Source: an uncultured Candidatus Udaeobacter sp. (GTDB lineage: Bacteria; Verrucomicrobiota; Verrucomicrobiia; Chthoniobacterales; UBA10450). Taken from it: a stretch of 15,645 nucleotides of DNA. Shown here piece after piece: positions 6,673 through 13,836 of the stretch. The stretch is from contig CATPAV010000129.1 in NCBI GenBank assembly GCA_955652245.1, positions 1 to 15,645 of the forward strand. Reading direction: 5' to 3'. Made by a program: the position numbers and the translations under genes. Numbering within the stretch: position 1 is the first letter of the stretch; every line of letters begins with the position of its first letter. The notes under the pieces were generated by a model, which did no database searches, was not told the origin of the DNA, and was given only the letters and a program-made list of their open reading frames with translations.

Positions 6673-6699
6673 ATGAACCGATTCGGGGCACTTTCATGA
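6673..6699 (+). CDS. Possible 8-codon leader ORF overlapping mntH start
   Basis: ATG at 6673 opens MNRFGALS, whose TGA (6697-6699) shares an ATGA overlap with the mntH ATG (6696-6698). This arrangement is typical of translational coupling. There is no strong Shine-Dalgarno before it, and no comparative data are available, so it may be chance. It is an observation, not an established gene. Confidence 0.25.
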   Translation: MNRFGALS

Positions 6700-8075
6700 G
6701 GGAATCGCCAACCGCGTGGCGCAGAGCTCCGGCGCAGGTCTCGTTGCCGGAAGTCCATCGCAGCATTGTCGTTCCTGTAACAGCCTCGTTTTGGCGCAAG
6801 TTGGTGGCGTTCTCAGGTCCCGGCTTTCTTGTCGCGGTCGGTTACATGGACCCGGGCAATTGGGCGACCGACCTCGCTGGTGGAGCGCAGTTCGGCTACT
6901 CGCTTTTGGCTGTCGTCATGATCTCCAATTTGATGGCGATCCTGCTCCAGCACTTGTGCATCAAGCTCGGCGTCGCCACGGGACGTGATCTGGCCCAGGC
7001 GTGCCGGGACCATTATTCAACGCCAATCGTGTGGTTTCTTTGGATTCTTTGTGAAATAGCCATTGCGGCGTGCGATCTGGCCGAAGTTGTCGGGTCGGCC
7101 ATCGGATTGCAGCTTCTTTTCGGGATTCCGCTGGTGTGGGGGTGCGTCATCACGGCACTGGACGTACTGGCGGTGCTTTATCTCCAAACCAAAGGCTTCC
7201 GCTATATCGAGGCTCTCGTGATCACATTGATTGCAACCATCGGGAGTTGTTTCGCTGCCGAGCTGATTTTCTCCAGGCCGAGTGTGACCGATGTTTTGCG
7301 GGGATTCATCCCCAGCCGACACATTGTCACAGATCAGGGAATGCTCTACATCAGCATAGGCATTATTGGGGCAACGGTAATGCCGCACAATCTTTACCTG
7401 CATTCATCTATTGTACAGACACGGAAATTCGAACAGACGCCGGTGGGCAAACGCGAGGCGATCAAGTTCGCCAGCATCGATTCGAGTGTTGCGCTCATGT
7501 TCGCTCTGTTCATTAATGCCGCGATCCTCATCCTGTCCGCTGCGGCTTTCCATTGGTCGGGGCATCAGAACGTGGTGGAAATTCGAGATGCTTATAAATT
7601 GCTCAGCCCATTGCTGGGAATCGGCGTGGCCAGCATCCTCTTTGCGATCGCGCTGCTCGCATCCGGACAAAACTCAACTCTGACCGGCACGCTCGCGGGT
7701 CAGATTGTGATGGAAGGTTTCCTTAACTTCCGTATCACGCCTTGGTTACGTCGGCTTATCACCCGCGCAGTGGCGATCATTCCTGCGGTGCTCGTCATCG
7801 GCATCTTCGGCGAAAGCAAAACCACGCAGTTACTTGTCGCCAGCCAGGTGGTTTTGAGCATGCAACTTGGTTTCGCCATCTGGCCGCTGATGCGGTTCAC
7901 CGATGAAAAGACGAAGATGGGCGAGTTTGCCAATGCGCTTTGGCTGAAAATTCTCGGCTGGACGACTGCTGGCGCTATCATTGTGCTTAACGCGAAATTA
8001 CTTTTCGACACGTTCATGCCTGACTCGATGCTCAAAGCTTTCTATGATTTTCTTGGTCTCCCAATCGCAAAATGA
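6696..8075 (+). CDS. mntH: Nramp-family divalent metal (Mn2+) transporter MntH
   Basis: A 459-residue polytopic membrane protein. The Nramp metal-site motifs are intact: DPGNWATD in TM1 (Asp52, Asn55) and GATVMPHNLYLHS in TM6 (Ala226, Met229, His231). Together these coordinate Mn2+ or Fe2+ during proton-coupled uptake across the inner membrane. About eleven hydrophobic helices fit the family. The N-terminus has about 30 extra residues before SFWRKLVAFSGPGFLVAVGYMDPGN. ATG 6696 has a GGGG at 6685-6688 at usable spacing, and the conserved core begins well after it, so a later start cannot be excluded. Regulation by MntR is strongly suggested by the divergent mntR gene and the operator at 6644-6657. 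The stop codon lies inside the left arm of a repeat-rich intergenic region. A usp gene follows. Confidence 0.96.
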   Translation: MRESPTAWRRAPAQVSLPEVHRSIVVPVTASFWRKLVAFSGPGFLVAVGYMDPGNWATDLAGGAQFGYSLLAVVMISNLMAILLQHLCIKLGVATGRDLAQACRDHYSTPIVWFLWILCEIAIAACDLAEVVGSAIGLQLLFGIPLVWGCVITALDVLAVLYLQTKGFRYIEALVITLIATIGSCFAAELIFSRPSVTDVLRGFIPSRHIVTDQGMLYISIGIIGATVMPHNLYLHSSIVQTRKFEQTPVGKREAIKFASIDSSVALMFALFINAAILILSAAAFHWSGHQNVVEIRDAYKLLSPLLGIGVASILFAIALLASGQNSTLTGTLAGQIVMEGFLNFRITPWLRRLITRAVAIIPAVLVIGIFGESKTTQLLVASQVVLSMQLGFAIWPLMRFTDEKTKMGEFANALWLKILGWTTAGAIIVLNAKLLFDTFMPDSMLKAFYDFLGLPIAK

Positions 8076-8186
8076 CGAAATGCGAAAAGATAAGTAAATC
8101 GGAACGACGCAGTGTAAGATCGACATCTGTTTTGTCATTCAGACTTCGATTTTCGATTCGCCATTCGTCATTCGTGCTTCGTCATT
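8071..8186. repeat. Repeat-rich spacer A (mntH-usp) with AATGACGAA / TTCGTCATT arms
   Basis: AATGACGAA (8071-8079, overlapping the mntH stop) is matched by two inverted copies, TTCGTCATT at 8164-8172 and 8178-8186. The interior carries a block at about 8106-8140 that recurs, about 80 % identical by eye, in spacer B at about 8649-8684 (shared words CGACxTCTG and TTTGTCATTC). The element fills the spacer and ends 6 nt before the usp ATG. It looks like a diverged miniature repeat, not a gene. Confidence 0.65.
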
Positions 8187-8192
8187 CTTAAA

Positions 8193-8618
8193 ATGTACCG
8201 GCATATCCTCATCCCTCTGGAAAACAGTCCCGCCGATGAGACGATTCTGATCCATATTAAGCCGCTTGCGCGCATGACCGGCGCGAGGCTGCTCCTCGTC
8301 CACGTTTCCGATGGCTGGGTGGCGCGCAATTTTAACCAACTCAAACTCGCCGAAAGTGAAGAGATGAAGGACGATCGCGCTTACCTGGAAAAACGCAGCC
8401 GCGAACTGGCCGGCGAAGGGTTTTCCTGCGACGCGGTGCTCGCGCTTGGCGAACCGTCGGGCGAGATCATCAAGATCGCGCGCGAGAAAGATGTCGACCT
8501 TATCGCAATGACCACGCATGGTCACCGCTTAATCAGTGACATTCTTCATGGCGCAACGGCGGACAAAGTACGGCACGAGGTGGACGTGCCAGTGTTGCTG
8601 TTAAAGGTGAAAAGCTAA
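8193..8618 (+). CDS. Universal stress protein (UspA family)
   Basis: A 141-residue single-domain Usp. Seen: N-terminal beta strand MYRHILIPLENSPADETIL, then VDLIAMTTHGH and the C-terminal VDVPVLLLK. The usual ATP-binding signature G-x2-G-x9-G-S/T appears here as GHRLISDILHGAT. The first and last glycines are kept but the second is Leu, and GS is GA, so nucleotide binding may be weakened. The family role is in stress survival, with precise partners rarely known. The gene lies directly after mntH, so co-expression in manganese or oxidative stress is possible, but 117 nt of repeat sequence separates them. The start ATG at 8193 fits the family exactly; no Shine-Dalgarno is seen. Confidence 0.92.
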   Translation: MYRHILIPLENSPADETILIHIKPLARMTGARLLLVHVSDGWVARNFNQLKLAESEEMKDDRAYLEKRSRELAGEGFSCDAVLALGEPSGEIIKIAREKDVDLIAMTTHGHRLISDILHGATADKVRHEVDVPVLLLKVKS

Positions 8619-8620
8619 GA

Positions 8621-8690
8621 AATGACGAAGGAAGGACGAGATCAAAAGGTCGCGCTGCAAGACCGACGTCTGTTTTTGTCATTCGTCATT
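8621..8690. repeat. Repeat-rich spacer B (usp-glgA), related to spacer A
   Basis: AATGACGAA (8621-8629) and TTCGTCATT (8682-8690) form perfect 9-bp terminal inverted repeats of a 70-nt unit. The interior block (about 8649-8684, containing GCAAGACCGACGTCTG) is a diverged copy of the block in spacer A (GTAAGATCGACATCTG). It sits between the usp stop and the TTG start of the glycogen-synthase-like gene. Confidence 0.65.
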
Positions 8691-8703
8691 TTATAGACGC
8701 TCG

Positions 8704-9924
8704 TTGAAAGTCCTTTTTCTCACGAACGAATATCCGCCCCACATTTATGGTGGCGCTGGCGTCCACGTGGGCTACTTGTCGCGCGAGCTGGCGAAGTCCA
8801 TGCCGGTGGAAGTACGCTGCTTCGGCGATCAAAACTTTGAGGAGCGCAATCTTAAAGTCAGAGGATTTGAACTTGATACCACCGAATTCACCTGTCCGAA
8901 ACCGTTGCAATCGGTTTTCGGCGCAGTCCGTCGCTGCACCGATTTCAACACGACAAACATCGATGCCGATCTAGTACATTGTCATACCTGGTACAGCCAT
9001 TTCGGCGGCATCCTGGCAAAACTGAATTACGGAATTTCGTTCGTCATCACAGTGCATTCGCTGGAACCATTGCGGCCATGGAAACGTGAGCAACTTGGCG
9101 GCGGTTACGACTTCAGTTTGTGGATTGAGAAAACTGCTCTGGAAATGGCGGATGCAATTATCGCTGTTTCCGGCGAAACCAAACGCGACATCGAGCGCTT
9201 GTTCGAGGTTGATCCAAACCGCGTGCGCGTGATTCACAATGGGATTGATCTCGAAGAATACCGCAGGGTCGATTCAACCGACGCGCTCAAACGTCATGGG
9301 GTTAATCCGGACGAGCCGTACTTGCTCTTCGTTGGCCGGATCACCCGGCAAAAGGGGATCATTTACCTCGTGCGGGCCATTCAGTTCATGGATCCGGGTT
9401 TTCAAGTCGTGCTTTGCGCCGGCGCGCCGGATACGCCTGAGGTTGCGACTGAAATGCAAAAAGCAATCGAGCAGGCGAAAGCCAAACGTTCAAACATCAT
9501 CTGGATCGAAGAGATGGTCGATCGGAACGCGGTGATCGAGTTTTATTCGCACGCGGCGGTATTTTGTTGTCCGTCGATCTACGAACCGTTCGGGATTATC
9601 AATCTCGAAGCGATGGCATGCGGAACAGCGGTCGTAGCCAGCGCGGTTGGCGGCATCAAAGAAGTCGTTGTCGATGGAGAGACCGGATTTCTCGTTCCGC
9701 TTGAGCAAATGAGCGAAAGTCCGTTTGAGCCGCTGAATCCGGAAAAGTTTTCGCGCGATCTTGCTGGGAAGATCAATCAACTCATGAAAGATCGACAACT
9801 GCGCGAAAAATTTGGAAAAGCGGGCCGCAAACGCGTCGAAGAGAAGTTCAGTTGGTCCACGATCGCGCAAAAAACGAAGGCGCTTTACCAGTCGCTCACG
9901 CGATCCATTCCGCTGAAGAGTTGA
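8704..9924 (+). CDS. glgA: GT4-family glycogen synthase (GlgA/GlgM type)
   Basis: A 406-residue GT4 enzyme of the actinobacterial-type glycogen synthase family (TIGR02149-like). Seen: N-terminus MKVLFLTNEYPPHIYGGAGV, the acceptor-domain HCHTWYSHFGG, the hinge VIHNGID, VGRITRQKG, and the donor-site E-x7-E in YEPFGIINLEAMACGTAV followed by GGIKEVVVDGETGFLVP. Family role: it uses ADP-glucose to extend glucan or make maltose-1-phosphate. This differs from the GT5 GlgA (KTGGL motif), which is not what is seen here. The start is TTG at 8704; no ATG fits, and the conserved N-terminus begins exactly there. No other glycogen genes are in the window. Upstream is a repeat-filled spacer, so the promoter is unclear. 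The exact product cannot be set from sequence alone. Confidence 0.85.
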   Translation: MKVLFLTNEYPPHIYGGAGVHVGYLSRELAKSMPVEVRCFGDQNFEERNLKVRGFELDTTEFTCPKPLQSVFGAVRRCTDFNTTNIDADLVHCHTWYSHFGGILAKLNYGISFVITVHSLEPLRPWKREQLGGGYDFSLWIEKTALEMADAIIAVSGETKRDIERLFEVDPNRVRVIHNGIDLEEYRRVDSTDALKRHGVNPDEPYLLFVGRITRQKGIIYLVRAIQFMDPGFQVVLCAGAPDTPEVATEMQKAIEQAKAKRSNIIWIEEMVDRNAVIEFYSHAAVFCCPSIYEPFGIINLEAMACGTAVVASAVGGIKEVVVDGETGFLVPLEQMSESPFEPLNPEKFSRDLAGKINQLMKDRQLREKFGKAGRKRVEEKFSWSTIAQKTKALYQSLTRSIPLKS

Positions 9925-10012
9925 AGCGTTAAAGCGTTGAATCGACAATAAAGCGCTGAAGGTGTGAATAAGTGCACCGCTTCAACGCTTGAACTTTTTT
10001 AGCGCTTTAACG
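9921..10012. repeat. Nested palindromic repeats between glgA and obgE
   Basis: Two perfect 10-bp inverted pairs overlap on the left side: CGTTAAAGCG (9927-9936) with CGCTTTAACG (10003-10012), and AAGCGTTGAA (9932-9941) with TTCAACGCTT (9981-9990). More AGCGxTGAA words lie between them (9952-9960). The cluster occupies nearly the whole 99-nt gap. It could fold into alternative stems but has no terminal T-run, apart from TTTTTT at 9995-10000 inside it. Confidence 0.6.
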
Positions 10013-10023
10013 TTGCCAGTTCC

Positions 10024-11160
10024 ATGTTTGTCGATCGGATAAAAGTTTTTACACAAGCCGGCAGTGGCGGGCGGGGATGCGTGAGTTTTCGGCGGGAGAA
10101 GTTTGTGCCCAAAGGTGGGCCGGATGGCGGCGACGGTGGGCGCGGCGGCGATGTGATCCTGCGTGCCGATCAGCACGTGGATAATCTCTCGAATTTTTTT
10201 TACGAGCCGATCATCAAAGCAAAGAGCGGCGGGCACGGCATGGGAAAGAAAATGCATGGACGCTCCGCGCCACCGAAGATCGTGAAACTGCCGGTAGGGA
10301 CAATTGTTTGGCGAGCGGATGACGTTGAAGACATTCAGCCGGCGCAATCAACGCCCGTCATCCTGAGTGGACCCGAAGGATCCCGTGAGGTCGGCTTAAA
10401 GGTTTCTCCATGGGATTCCTCGACTTCGCCTGGAATGACACGTGAGCCCGTTGTCGATCTTACACGGGACGGCCAGGAGTTTGTGCTTTCTCGGGGTGGC
10501 GCGGGCGGAAAAGGGAACGTCCATTTCAAGAGCTCGCGCAATCGCGCGCCGCGCCAATACACGGAAGGCGAAGAAGGCGAGCAGGGGCATTTCCTTCTCG
10601 AGTTGCGAACCATCGCAGACGCGGGCTTGGTTGGTTATCCAAACGCGGGCAAATCCACGCTTCTGGGAAAAATTTCGGCAGCACATCCGAAGGTGGCAGC
10701 ATATCCCTTTACGACATTGCATCCAATCGTCGGTGTGGTGGAATTTCCCGATTACCGGCGTGCGACGATCGCGGACATACCCGGTTTGATTGAAGGCGCG
10801 CATCACGGGCTCGGACTCGGTCATGAATTTCTCCGACACATCACGCGCTGCCGAATTTTGCTGTTCGTTGTCGATGTCGCGGGAAGCGAAGGACGGAATC
10901 CCATCGAAGATTTGCGAAACCTTCGACGTGAGGTCGATCTGTACGATCCTGGGCTGTCGAAACGGCCATGGTACATCATTGCCAATAAAATCGATCTGCC
11001 AGGGGCATCAGAAAATCTTGAAGCATTAAGAAATCAATTTCGCACGATCGACGTTACCGGTATTTCAGCGAAAACAGGCGAAGGCATCGAAGCGTTGAAA
11101 AGAAAACTGCGTATTTGGGTCGGGGAAGATATCCCACCTATTGCTGATGCGGATCGCTAA
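10024..11160 (+). CDS. obgE: Obg-family GTPase ObgE/CgtA with an in-frame 28-codon insertion
   Basis: A 378-residue ribosome-associated GTPase acting in 50S maturation and stress control. Seen: the glycine-rich Obg fold (MFVDRIKVFTQAGSGGRGC, PKGGPDGGDGGRGGDV), then the G domain: G1 GYPNAGKST (204-212), switch II DIPGLIEGAHHGLGLGHEFLRH, G4 NKID, G5 SAKTGEG. There is no OCT domain, as in the shorter Obg forms. The Obg-domain loop between VGTIV and VDLTRDGQ is about 48 residues, against about 9 in Bacillus subtilis Obg. Residues 112-139 of this loop are encoded by an 84-nt imperfect palindrome (10357-10440). Without those 28 residues the protein is 350 residues, normal for the family. The reading frame is intact and all GTPase motifs are kept, so the gene is probably functional. 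ATG 10024 gives the conserved N-terminus. Confidence 0.95.
   Translation: MFVDRIKVFTQAGSGGRGCVSFRREKFVPKGGPDGGDGGRGGDVILRADQHVDNLSNFFYEPIIKAKSGGHGMGKKMHGRSAPPKIVKLPVGTIVWRADDVEDIQPAQSTPVILSGPEGSREVGLKVSPWDSSTSPGMTREPVVDLTRDGQEFVLSRGGAGGKGNVHFKSSRNRAPRQYTEGEEGEQGHFLLELRTIADAGLVGYPNAGKSTLLGKISAAHPKVAAYPFTTLHPIVGVVEFPDYRRATIADIPGLIEGAHHGLGLGHEFLRHITRCRILLFVVDVAGSEGRNPIEDLRNLRREVDLYDPGLSKRPWYIIANKIDLPGASENLEALRNQFRTIDVTGISAKTGEGIEALKRKLRIWVGEDIPPIADADR
10357..10440. repeat. Palindromic repeat element inside the obgE coding region
   Basis: The left arm (10357-10387, beginning GTCATCCTGAG and ending GGATCCCGTG) and right arm (10409-10439, beginning CATGGGATTCC and ending GGAATGAC) are imperfect inverted repeats, 20 of 31 positions matching, with a 21-nt centre. 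The wording (GTCATCCTGAG...GAAGGATCC / GGATTCCTCG...GGAATGACA) is that of small dispersed intergenic repeats known from many environmental genomes; this last point is from recall. The element starts exactly on a codon boundary, and with base 10440 it is 84 nt, so it adds 28 sense codons. Confidence 0.75.
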
Positions 11161-11233
11161 AACCGGCACAGTTATCGTCGGCGATTAAGGGGTGGACAAG
11201 TCAACCGTCCCCGGCGACACTGGGCGCTCTTGT

Positions 11234-12460
11234 ATGGGTAAACGAGTCATAGCGAGCTATTGCTCGAGCTTTCTCAAGCCGGAGATGCTGCACATTTACC
11301 GGCAGGTAAAAGCGCTGCGTGGGGTTGATACCCTTGTTATGACCAAGGAGCTGCAAAACGCAGAGAGGTTTCCGTTTCCCGATATCGAAATCATTCCGAA
11401 GCAGCGGATGAATCTTTTGCGCCACGGATGGCTCAAGTTCGTTAAACGGCGCCCGCCGGTGGTCTATCGAGGGGAGTACCAGGTGCTGGCTTCGCTTCTG
11501 GCGCGGCGCGGCGTTGATCTGATGCATATTTATTTCGGCCACACCGGCGTGCACTTGCTTCCGTTCATCAAGGAATGGGACAAACCATGCGTGGTCTCGT
11601 TCCACGGCGCGGATGTCGCGCTAAAGGAAGATATCGCGAATTATCCAGCCAAATTGTGTCAGTTGTTCGAGGCTGTGCCGTTGGTCCTGGCCCGCTCGCA
11701 ATCGCTTGCGGATCGTCTCATTCAAATCGGTTGTCCGCCGGAAAAACTGCGGATCAATCGCACAGGTGTTCCCTTGGACGAATTTCCATTCGTAGATCGA
11801 CAACCTCCGGCAGATGGCTGCTGGAAAGTGATGCAAGCGTGCCGCTTGATCCCCAAAAAAGGCGTGGCGACGAGTTTGCGGGCATTCGCCGTTTTCAAAA
11901 AGGACCATCCGCGCGCTAAATTCTTCATCGCCGGGAAGGGACCGCTACAACCGGAATTAGAAATGCTCGCGGCTGGCTTGGGTATTTTCAAAGACGTTCA
12001 TTTCTTCGGATTTCTTTCCCAACGGCATTTGATGGAACTTTACGCGAGCTCGCATCTATTTTTGCATCCGAGCGAGACCCCGCCCGACGAAAACCAGGAG
12101 GGAGTGCCGAACTCGATTCTTGAAGCAATGGCGACAGGGTTGCCGATTGCGGCGACCCAGCATGGCGGAATCCCGGAAGCGGTCGAGCACGGACGCACCG
12201 GCTGGCTTGTGCCCGAGGAGGACCACGTTGCGTTAGCCAACGCCATGCAGGAAATCACCCGTTCGCCTCGCGCCCTGGCCGAGATGGGATTGTACGCGCG
12301 CGCAGCAGTGGCGGCTCGATTCGGGCAGGAAGCACAAGTCGATCAGCTGGAATCATTCTATGAAGAAGCGATCGCCATGAAATCCGCCGCCGAGCCCGCG
12401 AAATCCAAGCCGATGACCCAGCTCGCTCCTCAGTTTGCCGAACGGGTGCCGGCAAAATAG
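11234..12460 (+). CDS. GT4-family glycosyltransferase (WcaL/AmsK-like)
   Basis: A 408-residue retaining glycosyltransferase (422 if the GTG at 11192 is used). Seen: the N-terminal domain GKRVIASYCSSFLKPEM, MHIYFGHTG and VVSFHGADV, then the donor domain with ACRLIPKKGVATSLRAF, FIAGKGPL, and the E-x7-E element EGVPNSILE followed by MATGLPIAATQHGGIPEAV and GRTGWLVPEED. The 'PDENQEGVPNSILEAMA' stretch is characteristic of colanic-acid/amylovoran-type transferases. Likely role: a step in extracellular polysaccharide or lipid-linked oligosaccharide assembly; the sugar is not determinable. I prefer ATG 11234 because homology-like sequence begins there. The GTG at 11192 has AAGGGG abutting it too closely. 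The gene follows obgE by 73 nt and precedes the atp operon, with no sign of functional linkage to either. Confidence 0.85.
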   Translation: MGKRVIASYCSSFLKPEMLHIYRQVKALRGVDTLVMTKELQNAERFPFPDIEIIPKQRMNLLRHGWLKFVKRRPPVVYRGEYQVLASLLARRGVDLMHIYFGHTGVHLLPFIKEWDKPCVVSFHGADVALKEDIANYPAKLCQLFEAVPLVLARSQSLADRLIQIGCPPEKLRINRTGVPLDEFPFVDRQPPADGCWKVMQACRLIPKKGVATSLRAFAVFKKDHPRAKFFIAGKGPLQPELEMLAAGLGIFKDVHFFGFLSQRHLMELYASSHLFLHPSETPPDENQEGVPNSILEAMATGLPIAATQHGGIPEAVEHGRTGWLVPEEDHVALANAMQEITRSPRALAEMGLYARAAVAARFGQEAQVDQLESFYEEAIAMKSAAEPAKSKPMTQLAPQFAERVPAK

Positions 12461-12504
12461 CGCGCGGTTCAAGAATTTTGTTTGTCATGCAGACAAAACG
12501 CGCT
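12459..12504 (+). other. Two-stem hairpin after the glycosyltransferase gene
   Basis: An outer pair AGCGCG (12459-12464) / CGCGCT (12499-12504) encloses an inner pair TTTGTC (12481-12486) / GACAAA (12492-12497) with loop ATGCA. It begins inside the TAG stop and is followed by only three Ts, so terminator function is uncertain. The rest of the gap up to 12605 shows no convincing promoter for the atp operon. Confidence 0.35.
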
Positions 12505-12605
12505 TTGGTATGCGCGACGCAAGCGTCCCCTTGTGTTGAGTGCTCTGGCCTCCGCCGCCGTCGCACCGACTGAAAAGATTGGGCCGCGGCATTTCTACGA
12601 ACCGA

Positions 12606-13523
12606 ATGCAGTACTGTTTTTTTTCACGTTTATCATTGTCGATCTTTGCACTCTGTTGCGGGTGCGTTTTTGCAACATCGACAATCGCAACTGAGCTGCC
12701 GGCCCCGCCGGAAAAAGCTGAACATGAAACGCTGCCGCTAAAACCGGCGACACTCATTCATATCGGAAAATTTGCGATTACGAACTCGATGTTGGTGACC
12801 TGGATTGTCGCGGCGGGGATTATCGTTTTTGCGCAGGCAGCAACGCGAAAAATCGAGCAAATCCCCAGCGGCGCACAGAATTTTTGGGAATGGCTGGTGG
12901 AAGGTCTTTATAACTTTCTCGAGAACATCATCGGGCGCGATCTTGTCCGAAAGACGTTCTGGTTCTTCGCGACCATTTTTATTTTTATTTTGTTTGTGAA
13001 TTGGTTCGGTCTGATTCCCGGCGTCGGCACGATCGGCTGGGGACATCACGACCCCGCGACTGGCATCTTTCGCGTCGATCGTCCTCTACTGCGCGGTGGA
13101 AACGCCGACCTCAATATGACCACTGCAATGGCAGCGATCTTTTTTGTGCTCTGGGTCGTTTGGGCGATCCAAGCGAACGGCGTCGGCGGGTTTTTGCGTC
13201 ACCTCTTTGGCGCGAAAGGTGAGACAACGGGCATTCTCAAGCTGGTTATGGTAGTCGTCTTTTTCATGGTCGGCTGGCTTGAGGTCGTTTCGATTTTGTT
13301 TCGCCCCGTTTCTTTGAGCTTTCGACTTTTCGGAAATATCTATGCGGGCGAGAGTACGCTGGAAGTGATGTCGAGCATGGTGCCGTTTCTTTCGTGGTTG
13401 ATCCCGATTCCGTTTTATTTTTTGGAGCTGCTGGTGGGGATCGTGCAGGCGCTCGTATTTACGCTGTTGACGGCAGTTTTCACTCTCTTAATCGCGCAAC
13501 ATGGACCGGAAACAGCACATTGA
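12606..13523 (+). CDS. atpB: F0F1 ATP synthase subunit a
   Basis: A 305-residue F0 subunit a, the stator channel protein that passes protons to the c-ring. Seen: the essential-arginine motif in SLSFRLFGNIYAGE (Arg240, equivalent to Escherichia coli Arg210) and at least five hydrophobic helices, for example FWFFATIFIFILFVNWFGLIPG and FLELLVGIVQALVFTLL. With ATG 12606 the protein begins with a signal-like segment (MQYCFFSRLSLSIFALCCGCVFA), then a polar linker. Such N-terminal extensions are known in some non-proteobacterial AtpB. A GTG at 12540 would add 22 residues and would spoil the signal-like start. This is the first gene of the operon; no atpI or atpZ is seen in front. Intergenic distance to atpE is 51 nt. 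Confidence 0.95.
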   Translation: MQYCFFSRLSLSIFALCCGCVFATSTIATELPAPPEKAEHETLPLKPATLIHIGKFAITNSMLVTWIVAAGIIVFAQAATRKIEQIPSGAQNFWEWLVEGLYNFLENIIGRDLVRKTFWFFATIFIFILFVNWFGLIPGVGTIGWGHHDPATGIFRVDRPLLRGGNADLNMTTAMAAIFFVLWVVWAIQANGVGGFLRHLFGAKGETTGILKLVMVVVFFMVGWLEVVSILFRPVSLSFRLFGNIYAGESTLEVMSSMVPFLSWLIPIPFYFLELLVGIVQALVFTLLTAVFTLLIAQHGPETAH

Positions 13524-13574
13524 AAATTTAGGCGATTTCACAACGAGATCGTCAAACCAACCAAAGGAAAAAGT

Positions 13575-13790
13575 ATGATGTTACAACTACTGGCAGAAAT
13601 GACTGGAAGCATTCACGTTGGCCTCGCGGCCATGGGCGTGGGAATCGGTATCGGCCTTACCGGTTTAGGAATGGCAACCGCCGTCGGCCGCAATCCCGGG
13701 GCTTTCACTCCAATTCTCGTGCATGGGATTCTCGCTATCGCATTCACGGAAGCGATCGTCTTCTACGCACTGTTTCTTCTTGGCCACTGA
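13575..13790 (+). CDS. atpE: F0F1 ATP synthase subunit c
   Basis: A 71-residue two-helix protein forming the rotating c-ring. Seen: the glycine-packing motif GVGIGIG (21-27) in helix 1, the polar loop with Arg39-Asn40-Pro41 that contacts the gamma/epsilon foot, and Glu59 in helix 2 (AFTEAIVFYAL) as the ion-carrying carboxylate. Residue 60 is Ala, and helix 1 lacks the Gln of Na+-type rings, so proton coupling is most likely. A good Shine-Dalgarno (AAAGGA, 13563-13568) precedes ATG 13575; the next codon is also ATG, so either could serve. Confidence 0.96.
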   Translation: MMLQLLAEMTGSIHVGLAAMGVGIGIGLTGLGMATAVGRNPGAFTPILVHGILAIAFTEAIVFYALFLLGH

Positions 13791-13814
13791 AGCTTCATCG
13801 GCGCGGAAGTATTG

Positions 13815-13826
13815 CAGGCGCGCCTG
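13815..13826. repeat. 12-bp perfect palindrome between atpE and atpF
   Basis: CAGGCGCGCCTG reads the same on both strands. It lies in the 46-nt atpE-atpF gap, and its last bases lead into the GAGG Shine-Dalgarno of atpF (13826-13829). It could be an RNA hairpin that tunes atpF translation or protects the highly expressed atpE message end, or simply chance. Confidence 0.35.
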
Positions 13827-13836
13827 AGGTTACATT

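Noticed and set aside
8071..8690. CRISPR-like array from recurring TTCGTCATT words
   Set aside because: The repeats are 9 bp, irregularly spaced and partly inverted, with no constant-length spacers and no cas genes.
10336..10455. Frameshift or assembly error in obgE
   Set aside because: The frame is continuous on both sides, the flanking Obg-domain motifs align, and the extra DNA is a coherent palindrome of a length divisible by three.
13575..13790. Sodium-coupled c-ring
   Set aside because: The Gln in helix 1 and the Ser/Thr after the helix-2 Glu expected for Na+ binding are absent (Ala60 follows Glu59).
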